From the NCBI GenBank assembly GCA_025352865.1, contig JANXSB010000326.1:1-5541 (forward strand): 5,541 nucleotides of DNA. The letters run 5' to 3'. Made by a program: the position numbers and the translations under genes. Origin of the DNA: Chthoniobacter sp. GTDB lineage: Bacteria; Verrucomicrobiota; Verrucomicrobiia; Chthoniobacterales; Chthoniobacteraceae. The notes beneath the pieces were generated by a model. That model ran no database searches. It worked only from the letters and a program-made list of their open reading frames with translations, and was not told where the DNA came from. This document shows, piece after piece, positions 1 through 5,541 of the stretch (its first letter is position 1; every line of letters starts with the position of its first letter).

Positions 1-1909
1 CGCCGGTTTGGATGAAAAGGCCGGTGCCATCCGTGGCGATGGCCAGCCCGCCGTTCGGGTCAGTCATCGAAAGCGAACCCGCGCTAAGGTTGTAGGTGCT
101 CGTGTTATTCGGCCAGTGCCCGAGCCGGAAGCCCGCGCCTTCGCCGGAGTTTCCGGTGACGGTGACGCTGCCGCCGCTTTGATTCACGGTGTTCGTCTGA
201 AAAGCGCCGCCCCAGTTTTCCCCCATGCTCATGGTGCCGGTGGTAATGACGACGGTGTCCTTGATATTCAGCGTGCCGCCGCCGCTGCCGGGGACGCCGT
301 TGAGCACGTCATTGATGCCGATGCCGAGATAGCCGGTGGTGTAGGTGCCCGAGCCGCTCAATGTCAGCACACCGCCCGCCGCCTGAATGCCGCCGCTCGC
401 GGCCGCGCCGCCCGTGAGTTCCATCGTCCCCTCACCGATCTTGTAAATGGTCGCCCCACCGCCGCTCTCGGTCATCGCCGCGCTGATGAAAAGGTCGGTG
501 GTCGCGGCCCCATCGGCCACATTGGCGATGAATTTGGAGTTCGCGTCGGCACGAACGTTGATCCGCCCGGAGATGGTCGCGGAGGTCGTGCTGGCAAAGG
601 TGGTCAGCGTGCTGTTGCCCCACTCATAGCGGTCGCCGGTCGCGGAGCTGACCCCGCCGTTCACCTTCAGCTCGCCGCCAGTCATGTTCACTGCGGCGTT
701 CCAGATGTGGTTCATCCCGCCCACCGAGTTCACGAGTCCGCCATTGATGTTCAGCACATCCACCTTCGTCCCATTGTTGTAGCCGAAGATGGCCCCGCCC
801 GTTCCCGTCGCCCGCAGTTCGGCGTTGAGGTTCACCGTGACCGTGCCGCGGATGCCGCCGTCCCCGCCGTTCTGACCGGAGACATTGAGCACGCCGCCAT
901 TGACGGTCGCGCCGGTGACGAACGAACTGGCATTCGAGATGGCCAGCGTGCCGTTGCCGTTCTTGGTCAGGCCACCACCGCCGTTCACCGCGCCGCTGAG
1001 CGTGGTGTCAAAGCCGTTGCTGTCGAAAATGATGCCGCTGCCGCCGGTCATGAGGTGCATCTCGAGATTCGAGTTCCAAGCCGTCGTCGAGTGAATCGTC
1101 CCGCCGCCGAGCTGGATGTCGTAGCTGTTCAGCGTGCCGGGGTTGCTGGTCTTGAAGCCGTTGACGCCGAGGTTCAGCAGACCGGCGTTCATTTTGAAAA
1201 AACTCTCCCCGCCGCCCGCGACGCGCGTCTGCATGGTGATGCCATGCGCGGTGATGATGCCGCCGTTCATGTTGAACGTCCCGGAGCTATCAACCCCGAG
1301 GATGAAGCTGCCGACCGAGCCTTCGCTGCCATCGCCCGCCGCACCCGTCATGGTAATTGTCCCGCCACTCATTGTGTAGTCATTCGAAGCCCCGCCCGCC
1401 TGCGGCCAGTGGCCGAGGCGGAATTGGCCGGAGATATTCACATTGCCGCCGGTTTGGATGACGTGGCCGGAGGCACCGTCCCACTCGCCAAGGTGAAAGG
1501 CGTTCACGTTGATCGTGGTGCCCGCGTTGATGAAGGCGCGCCCGTAGCCGTTGTTCAGGGCGGTGGCGTCGATGTTGGCGTTCTTGTTTTCGCCAATGTA
1601 AATCGTCCCGACGTTGTAGGTGCCCGCGCCGAAAGTGTAGCCGCTCGTCGGGGTGCCGGAATTGCCGACGGCGAGGATCATCAGCCCCGCATCGAGCACC
1701 GGGCCGAGGATATTGAAGCTCCCCGAAGTGTGGACGAAAATCCGGTTCCCGCCATTGCTGACCGGCACGCCGTTGGCGTCCCAGTTTGCGGCGTCAGTCC
1801 AGGTGCTGTTGCCGGTGTTGGCCGTCCAGTGGTAATCGACCGCTCGCGCGGCGATGGGGAGCGCGAGAAGGGTGGCGATGCCGGCAGTAAGGATTCGAGG
1901 TGCGTTCAT
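1..1909 (-). CDS. Secreted beta-helical protein with autotransporter-associated (PATR) repeats, C-terminus cut by window edge
   Basis: Reading the minus strand from the ATG at 1909 gives 636 codons without a stop down to position 2, so the gene is partial. Residues 1-23 form a clear signal peptide: a short basic n-region (MNAPR), a hydrophobic core (ILTAGIATLLALPIA) and an ARA cleavage site before VDYHW. Mature residues 26-48 (YHWTANTGNSTWTDAANWD) are the Trp-rich start typical of proteins with autotransporter-associated beta-strand repeats. The rest is rich in Gly, Asn, Thr and Ser, with many short beta-coil motifs such as YTMSGGTI, FNMNGGII, FKMNAGLL, VNMTGGEL and VNQSGGSV. Two segments fit the PATR pattern well: residues 313-345 and 489-521. 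No cysteine is visible. The expected role is an exported or surface-displayed beta-solenoid. Whether the missing end is a beta-barrel or a PEP-CTERM-like sorting tail cannot be seen. The signal peptide fixes the start; there is no Shine-Dalgarno sequence in the preceding 20 bases (CGCCCTTACGTTT). The exact substrate or adhesive role is unknown. Confidence 0.9.
   Translation of the reverse strand, partial: MNAPRILTAGIATLLALPIAARAVDYHWTANTGNSTWTDAANWDANGVPVSNGGNRIFVHTSGSFNILGPVLDAGLMILAVGNSGTPTSGYTFGAGTYNVGTIYIGENKNANIDATALNNGYGRAFINAGTTINVNAFHLGEWDGASGHVIQTGGNVNISGQFRLGHWPQAGGASNDYTMSGGTITMTGAAGDGSEGSVGSFILGVDSSGTFNMNGGIITAHGITMQTRVAGGGESFFKMNAGLLNLGVNGFKTSNPGTLNSYDIQLGGGTIHSTTAWNSNLEMHLMTGGSGIIFDSNGFDTTLSGAVNGGGGLTKNGNGTLAISNASSFVTGATVNGGVLNVSGQNGGDGGIRGTVTVNLNAELRATGTGGAIFGYNNGTKVDVLNINGGLVNSVGGMNHIWNAAVNMTGGELKVNGGVSSATGDRYEWGNSTLTTFASTTSATISGRINVRADANSKFIANVADGAATTDLFISAAMTESGGGATIYKIGEGTMELTGGAAASGGIQAAGGVLTLSGSGTYTTGYLGIGINDVLNGVPGSGGGTLNIKDTVVITTGTMSMGENWGGAFQTNTVNQSGGSVTVTGNSGEGAGFRLGHWPNNTSTYNLSAGSLSMTDPNGGLAIATDGTGLFIQTG
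110..130 (-). repeat. FRLGHWP repeat, copy 2 (in the secreted protein)
   Basis: This encodes FRLGHWP at residues 594-600 in the context SVTVTGNSGEGAGFRLGHWPNNTSTYNLSAGSL. It is the partner of the copy at 1403-1423. A Gly/Glu-containing insertion (SGEGA) precedes the motif here and is absent from copy 1. Confidence 0.8.
347..445 (-). repeat. Second PATR-like repeat unit, residues 489-521 of the secreted protein
   Basis: The encoded segment starts YKIGEGTMELTGGA and ends GGVLTLSGSG. It has the same Lys-x-Gly-x-Gly-Thr start and GGVL-x-hydrophobic-SG ending as the unit at 875-973, but a shorter, Ala/Gly-rich middle without the usual NTYTG stretch. It is therefore a degenerate copy. Confidence 0.6.
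875..973 (-). repeat. Passenger-associated (PATR) repeat unit, residues 313-345 of the secreted protein
   Basis: The encoded segment starts GLTKNGNGTLAISNAS and ends TVNGGVLNVSG. It matches the family pattern (L-x-K-x-G-x-G-T-L-x-L-S ... G-x-T-x-V-x-x-G-x-L), with Lys316, the GNGTL turn and the closing GGVL all in register. These units form one beta-solenoid rung in passenger domains. Confidence 0.75.
1403..1423 (-). repeat. FRLGHWP repeat, copy 1 (in the secreted protein)
   Basis: This encodes FRLGHWP at residues 163-169, inside a longer unit (NVNISGQFRLGHWPQAGGASNDYTMSGG). The 21 bases match those at 110-130 at 19 of 21 positions. The two copies lie 431 codons apart in the same frame, and each is followed by an Asn/Ser/Tyr-rich turn and a (T/N)(M/L)S(G/A)G strand. 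The pair points to duplication of a larger module within the gene. Confidence 0.8.
1447..1461 (-). repeat. 15-base direct repeat shared with the window edge (1-15)
   Basis: CGCCGGTTTGGATGA occurs here and, identically, at 1-15. In both places it encodes the IQTGG-type coil, seen here as HVIQTGGNVNISGQFRLGHWP at residues 149-169. Because the edge copy is cut off, a third FRLGHWP-type module may continue just beyond position 1. Confidence 0.7.
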
Positions 1910-1949
1910 AAACGTAAGGGCGGTGTTGGGGAACTTGCTGGGAGGTGTC

Positions 1950-1969
1950 TCCGCCGCATCAACGGCGGA
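1950..1969 (-). other. Perfect 7-bp hairpin in the presumed leader of the secreted-protein gene
   Basis: TCCGCCG at 1950-1956 and CGGCGGA at 1963-1969 are exact reverse complements around a 6-base loop. The right arm of the transcript would end about 40 bases before the ATG at 1909. No U-tract follows on either strand, so it is not an intrinsic terminator. It may be a leader stem-loop or an operator; in such GC-rich sequence chance is also possible. Confidence 0.35.
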
Positions 1970-1994
1970 TATGAACCTGCGCACCTAAAGCACA

Positions 1995-2011
1995 TTCCCG
2001 ATTCATCGGAA
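1995..2011. promoter_or_regulatory. Small operator-like dyad in the AT-richer part of the divergent region
   Basis: The 17 bases TTCCCGATTCATCGGAA form an inverted repeat, TTC-CGAT against ATCG-GAA, around a 2-base centre with one bulged C. The placement, centred in the AT-richer patch between divergent genes, fits a regulator site. No specific regulator is recognised. Confidence 0.2.
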
Positions 2012-2126
2012 ACGACTATGTTCCTGAAAATTCACTTGGTGCGACGACGCAAGGCACGGCCCATTCGCGGCCTCCCGCGCACGCCGGGATTGCCGCGGAC
2101 CAGCGGGGCGCTTAGCGTGCCGCCCG

Positions 2127-4910
2127 ATGTCCACGCCGGAAAAATTCGAGCACTACGAATTGCTCAAGCGCGACGACGGCACCTTCGTCGAGCTGGGCCA
2201 CGGCGCGATGGGCATGACCTACAAGGCCTTTGACACGAACCTGCGCTGCGCCGTGGCGCTCAAGGTCATCAGCGCCGCGTATCTCAACGACCCGACCGCC
2301 GCCGAACGCTTTCTCCGCGAGGCCCGCGGCGCGGCGCAGCTCCGGCATCGCAACGTCGCGTCCGTCTTTCACCTCGGGCGGCACGGTGAGTCGTATTTCT
2401 ACTCGATGGAATTCATTGAGGGCGAAACCGTGGACGCACTCGTGAAGCGCGACGGGCCGCTCGACGCGGTCACCGCGATCGAGATCACCGCGCAGGTCGC
2501 CAGCGCGCTCATCGCCGCGCACAAGCAGGGTCTCGTGCATCGCGACATCAAACCCTCGAACCTCATGCTCATCCGCGAGGACGACGGCGAGCTGCTCGTG
2601 AAAGTGATCGACTTCGGCCTCGTGAAATCCGCGCTCATCGGCTCGACCGCCGGCGCGCTCACGACCACGGGCTTTGTCGGCACGCCGTATTTCGCCAGCC
2701 CGGAGCAGCTCGACCAGCGCAGCGAAGACATCCGCTCGGACATCTATTCGCTCGGCGTCACGCTCTGGTTCATGCTCACGGGCAAGCCAACTTTCATGGG
2801 CTCAGTCGCGAGCGTCATCGCGCAGCATCTGGACAAAACGCCGGAGTTTGAATCGCTCGCCGTGCTGCCCGTGGGCGTGGTCGCGGTGCTGCGGCGGATG
2901 CTGGAAAAGGACGTGGAGAAGCGCATCCAGACGCCGGCGGAATTGCGCGCGGAACTGCGGAGCTGCCTCGAAACGCTGAAGGCAGCGCAGAGCGCGCGCG
3001 GGCCTGCGCCGCAGACGGTCACGTACGACGAGGCGTTTGAAACCATCGGCCTCAGCAGCACGCACGGGCTCGTGGAAAGGCCGCGCGTCGGCGCGCTCGT
3101 CGCCGAGCGATACCGGCTGATCGAGGACCTCAACCCCGCGAATCCGAACCGCACATTTCACGCCGAGGACGTGACGCTGAAACGCCGCGTGCGCGTGAAG
3201 ATCGTGCGCGGCGAGGGCGCGGAGTTTGTGCAGATCGAGGGCGGCGCGGCGCGATTGAAAAACGCGGCGCATCCCAATTTCATCGAGGTGCTTGCCGTCG
3301 GACGCACCGCCGGTTTTGGGTTTGTGGTTTTCGAGTGGCTGGAGGGTTTTGCACTCGTGGAGCTGCTCCGCGCGCGGCGTGAACTCACGCTCCGCGAAAC
3401 GCTCCTGCTGCTCGCGCAGATCGCGCCCGCCGTGGATGCCGCGCGCGCCGCGGAGCTGCGGCTGGAATTGGATTTGCGCCATGTGCTCGTGCATTTCCCG
3501 GACGGTTTCGAGGAGCCGAATGCGAACGTGATTTTGCGCTGCCCGCTCGCCGAATGGCCCGCCTTCGTCGTGAAGCTGAATCCGCTCGGCGGCGCGCGCG
3601 AGGACGAGGCGGCGCTCACGGCGGCATGCGACCAGACGCAGGTCGCCGGTGCGAAATCCGGCGGCGATGTCGTGCAGCTCGGCGCGCTTGTGTGCGAGCT
3701 GCTCGGCGGAAAACCCGGCGGATTTTCGCCGCTGGCGAATGTCCCCGAGCAGGGCAATGACGTGCTGCGCCGCTGCGTTTCGCCGGAGGATACCTACTCC
3801 ACCGCGCAGGATTTCGTGACTGCGCTCAGCGGCGTCTCCACGAACGAACCCGCCCGCACCACCGCCGCGCCGCATCGGCCCGCGCCATCGCCAGACAGGA
3901 CCGCCGCGCCACCCGCCGCCCGCCCGCCCGCGCCTTCACCGCCCGCTGTCACGGTGCCGCCAACTGCGGCGAAAAAGCCCGTGGTTGCTGTGTTCATCGG
4001 CATCGCCGCGTTGCTCGCCGCCGGTGCGGCTTGGCATTTCAGTCATCCCGCGACGCCCGCCGCAGACACATCCAGCCAGCCCGGCGCGACACCTTCCACC
4101 AAACCCGTCGTCGCCGCGCAGCGCCAGCCGCCGCAGCCCGGCAAGCCTTGGAAGAACAGCCTCGACATGCGCTACGTGCCGCTCGGCGAGATCTGGTTTG
4201 CAACTGCCGAGACGCGTGTGCGGGACTACCAGGCATTCAATGATGCGCGCCGCTACGACCTCACCGGCGGAATGGTTTCGCACCAGCGCGACGGGCTCAA
4301 AGAGCACAACCACACCTGGCAGAATCCCGGCTTCCCGCAGTCGCCCGAGCATCCGGTGGTCGGAGTTTCGTGGGACGACGCCCAGCTTTTCTGCGAGTGG
4401 CTGACCGCGAAGGAACGCGCAGAGGGCGCGCTCACCGGCGCGCAGGAATACCGCCTGCCGACCGATCGCGAATGGAGTGCGGCCGTGGGACTGCCGGTGG
4501 AAAACGGCGCGACGCCCGAGGAGCGCAGCGGGAAAATCAAAGGCGTCTGGCCGTGGGGAAAAACCTGGCCGCCGCCGGCGAACGCGGGCAACTACGCGGG
4601 CGCGGAGGCGAAGGCCGGTGCGCCGGATAATTTCGCGGTGATTCCAAACGGATGGCGCGACGCCTTTCCGCGCACGCGCCCGGTGCCGGCGGACGCCGCA
4701 GCCATCTCCGACCTCGGCGGCAATGTGTGGGAATGGTGCGCCGATTTTTTCAACAAGAGCACCAAGTGGCGCGTGCTGCGCGGCGGCTCGTGGGCGACTT
4801 CGCGCGCCGACGAAATGCTCTCGTCGCACCGCCTTGGTTTCGATTCGAGCTTCCGGCAGGATGACGTCGGCTTCCGCTGCGTCATCGCCACCGACGACGG
4901 CAACCGCTGA
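2127..4910 (+). CDS. Membrane Ser/Thr protein kinase with pseudokinase and FGE/SUMF1-like sensor domains
   Basis: A 927-residue Hanks-type kinase. Residues 10-283 hold every catalytic element: Gly-loop GHGAMG (24-29), ATP-anchoring Lys46 in VALK, helix-C Glu65, HRDIKPSN (138-145; catalytic Asp140), DFG (162-164), a Thr-rich activation loop (TTT 179-181), SPE (191-193) and SDIYSLG (204-210). Residues 322-568 look like a second, degenerate kinase fold without Gly-loop, HRD or DFG. A Pro/Ala-rich linker (about 575-615) leads to one transmembrane helix (about 618-637, VVAVFIGIAALLAAGAAWHF) and a second Pro-rich spacer. Residues 675-921 form an FGE-sulfatase/SUMF1-like domain (HPVVGVSWDDA, YRLPTDREWS, GGNVWEWCADF, RVLRGGSW, DVGFRC) lacking the catalytic Cys pair. 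Expected topology: kinase and pseudokinase cytoplasmic, FGE-like domain outside. The ATG at 2127 is the first in-frame start after a TGA at 2025-2027 and directly precedes the kinase fold; no Shine-Dalgarno is visible. Substrates are unknown. The next gene starts 3 bases downstream. Confidence 0.95.
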   Translation: MSTPEKFEHYELLKRDDGTFVELGHGAMGMTYKAFDTNLRCAVALKVISAAYLNDPTAAERFLREARGAAQLRHRNVASVFHLGRHGESYFYSMEFIEGETVDALVKRDGPLDAVTAIEITAQVASALIAAHKQGLVHRDIKPSNLMLIREDDGELLVKVIDFGLVKSALIGSTAGALTTTGFVGTPYFASPEQLDQRSEDIRSDIYSLGVTLWFMLTGKPTFMGSVASVIAQHLDKTPEFESLAVLPVGVVAVLRRMLEKDVEKRIQTPAELRAELRSCLETLKAAQSARGPAPQTVTYDEAFETIGLSSTHGLVERPRVGALVAERYRLIEDLNPANPNRTFHAEDVTLKRRVRVKIVRGEGAEFVQIEGGAARLKNAAHPNFIEVLAVGRTAGFGFVVFEWLEGFALVELLRARRELTLRETLLLLAQIAPAVDAARAAELRLELDLRHVLVHFPDGFEEPNANVILRCPLAEWPAFVVKLNPLGGAREDEAALTAACDQTQVAGAKSGGDVVQLGALVCELLGGKPGGFSPLANVPEQGNDVLRRCVSPEDTYSTAQDFVTALSGVSTNEPARTTAAPHRPAPSPDRTAAPPAARPPAPSPPAVTVPPTAAKKPVVAVFIGIAALLAAGAAWHFSHPATPAADTSSQPGATPSTKPVVAAQRQPPQPGKPWKNSLDMRYVPLGEIWFATAETRVRDYQAFNDARRYDLTGGMVSHQRDGLKEHNHTWQNPGFPQSPEHPVVGVSWDDAQLFCEWLTAKERAEGALTGAQEYRLPTDREWSAAVGLPVENGATPEERSGKIKGVWPWGKTWPPPANAGNYAGAEAKAGAPDNFAVIPNGWRDAFPRTRPVPADAAAISDLGGNVWEWCADFFNKSTKWRVLRGGSWATSRADEMLSSHRLGFDSSFRQDDVGFRCVIATDDGNR

Positions 4911-4913
4911 CTT

Positions 4914-5541
4914 ATGAAACTGCTCCGCTTCAACCTCATCTTTCTCCCGCTCCTCGCGCTCGCACTCGGCGCGGTCGCCTATACCGCGCACCGGCTCCTG
5001 CTCGAAAACGCGCGCAAGCAGATCGTGGAAAACGCGCGCATCATGATGGAGACGGCGACCTCCAGCCGCACCTACACCACGAAGCAGGTCGCGCCGCTGC
5101 TCCAGCAGAAGAATTTCAAACTCCAGTCGGCCATCGCCGAGTTTCAAAAGACGCTCAACGAACTGCCGAAGGACGCCGACCCGGTGATCCCGAAGGACGT
5201 CCACTACACGAGCGCGAAAAAAGCCTACATGCTCGGCCAGCAAAAGCTCCTCGACGCGCAGCAGCAGCTCATCGAGTCCGTGAAAAACAAACCCGCCGAG
5301 CTGCTCGACAAGGAGTTTCATCCGCAGTCCGTGCCCGCCTTTGCGGCGACGGAAATTTTCACCTACCTGCGCGGCAACTATCCCGACTATTTTTACAAGG
5401 AAGCCACGCTCAACCCGACGAACCCGCGCGACCGCGCGACCGATTGGGAGGCGGACATCGTGAACCGTTTCCGCGGCAACCCGACGCTCACCGAATACCT
5501 CTACACGCGCGACACGCCCGCCGGCCCGGCGCTCGTGCTCG
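4914..5541 (+). CDS. Membrane-anchored Tll0287-like (DUF3365) sensor protein, N-terminal part only
   Basis: An open frame of 209 codons runs off the right edge. Residues 6-23 (FNLIFLPLLALALGAVAY) form a signal-anchor or signal peptide after a basic MKLLR. A helical stretch (HRLLLENARKQIVENARIMMETATSSRTYTTKQVAPLL) leads into a Tll0287-like/DUF3365 domain, recognised by FHPQSVPAFAATEIFTYLRGNYPDYFYKEATLNPTNPRDRATDWEADIVNRFR at 135-187, the conserved core of that family. Members are extracytoplasmic sensor domains, some binding c-type haem, often ahead of HAMP and cyclase, phosphatase or histidine-kinase output domains. The visible part has no cysteine, but the family's CxxCH region would lie further downstream. 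An unusual charged, Gln/Lys-rich segment (about 67-134) sits between the TKQVAPLL and FHPQSVP motifs. The start follows the kinase TGA by only CTT, so one operon and probably translational coupling are expected. The output domain cannot be seen. Confidence 0.88.
   Translation, partial: MKLLRFNLIFLPLLALALGAVAYTAHRLLLENARKQIVENARIMMETATSSRTYTTKQVAPLLQQKNFKLQSAIAEFQKTLNELPKDADPVIPKDVHYTSAKKAYMLGQQKLLDAQQQLIESVKNKPAELLDKEFHPQSVPAFAATEIFTYLRGNYPDYFYKEATLNPTNPRDRATDWEADIVNRFRGNPTLTEYLYTRDTPAGPALVL

Larger units (their letters stand above)
1910..2126. promoter_or_regulatory. Divergent intergenic region between the secreted-protein gene and the kinase gene
   Basis: These 217 bases separate two genes transcribed away from each other, so both promoters should lie here. 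The stretch 1985-2036 is clearly AT-richer (about 40% GC) than the GC-rich flanks and is the most likely place for them. I could not find a convincing -35/-10 pair on either strand; TATGTT at 2017-2022 on the plus strand is only a weak -10 candidate with no good -35. Neither gene has a recognisable Shine-Dalgarno sequence. No in-frame start for the kinase exists between the TGA at 2025-2027 and the ATG at 2127. Confidence 0.45.

Noticed and set aside
1950..1969. Intrinsic terminator
   Set aside because: The stem is only 7 bp and neither strand has a following U-tract. It also lies upstream of the starts of both divergent genes.
8..2233. Long plus-strand open frame of 741 codons
   Set aside because: It is antisense to the signal-peptide-bearing PATR protein, has no recognisable domain, shows the Arg/Ala/Gly/Val-rich composition of a GC-driven shadow frame, and overlaps the kinase start.
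2802..3875. Minus-strand open frame of 357 codons
   Set aside because: It is antisense to the kinase and pseudokinase; its Arg/His/Ala-rich sequence shows no family features.
4776..4889. Possible variable region of a diversity-generating retroelement at the end of the FGE-like (C-type lectin fold) domain
   Set aside because: Some such retroelements do diversify FGE-like C-termini, but the codons here are not enriched in AAC/AAT, no second near-copy (template repeat) is seen in the window, and no reverse transcriptase is present. More genes follow immediately.
4149..4889. Active formylglycine-generating enzyme for sulfatase maturation
   Set aside because: The two catalytic cysteine positions after RGGSW are Thr and Glu, and no sulfatase gene is in the window.
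3936..5321. Minus-strand open frame of 461 codons
   Set aside because: It lies antisense to the FGE-like domain and the DUF3365 gene, both with clear family motifs. It spans their junction and has no recognisable domain.
1..5541. tRNA, rRNA, CRISPR array, insertion sequence or prophage element
   Set aside because: I looked for regularly spaced direct repeats, terminal inverted repeats, transposase motifs and tRNA-like cloverleaf sequence and saw none. The only repeats are coding modules of the beta-helical protein.

Overview
The window is high-GC bacterial DNA with three protein genes, two of which run off the window edges. It most resembles a member of the Verrucomicrobiota (PVC group). Three things support this: (i) a Ser/Thr kinase whose N-lobe text (GHGAMGMTYKAFDTNLRCAVALKVI) is the style common in that group; (ii) a fused FGE/SUMF1-like domain of the same subgroup style (RLPTDREWSAAVGLP, WPWGKTWPPP); (iii) a secreted passenger-repeat protein of a type very abundant in Verrucomicrobiota. 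The taxonomic call is inference from family resemblance; no rRNA or tRNA gene is present.

Layout. Positions 1-1909, minus strand: the N-terminal 636 codons of a secreted, Gly/Asn/Thr-rich beta-helical protein with passenger-associated (autotransporter-type) repeats; the C-terminus lies beyond position 1. Positions 1910-2126: a divergent intergenic region of 217 bp with an AT-richer patch and two small inverted repeats. Positions 2127-4910, plus strand: a 927-residue membrane-spanning Hanks-type Ser/Thr kinase with four parts: an intact kinase, a degenerate second kinase-like domain, a Pro-rich linker plus one transmembrane helix, and a C-terminal FGE/SUMF1-like domain without the catalytic cysteines. 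Positions 4914-5541, plus strand: the first 209 codons of a membrane-anchored Tll0287-like (DUF3365) sensor protein, starting 3 bases after the kinase stop.

How they may work together. The kinase and the DUF3365 protein are almost certainly co-transcribed. Both are predicted to place a sensor-like domain outside the cytoplasmic membrane: the FGE-like domain for the kinase and the Tll0287-like domain for its neighbour. The simplest reading is a transmembrane signalling pair in which an envelope signal, possibly redox or small-ligand related, controls a cytoplasmic Ser/Thr kinase whose output may be tuned by the adjoining pseudokinase. The divergent surface protein could be a target of this signalling, but only the gene arrangement suggests it.

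The genuine minus-strand gene at the left has no stop codon inside the window, and a long but spurious open frame lies antisense to it on the plus strand (8-2233). Annotating by longest closed ORF would therefore get this region wrong.
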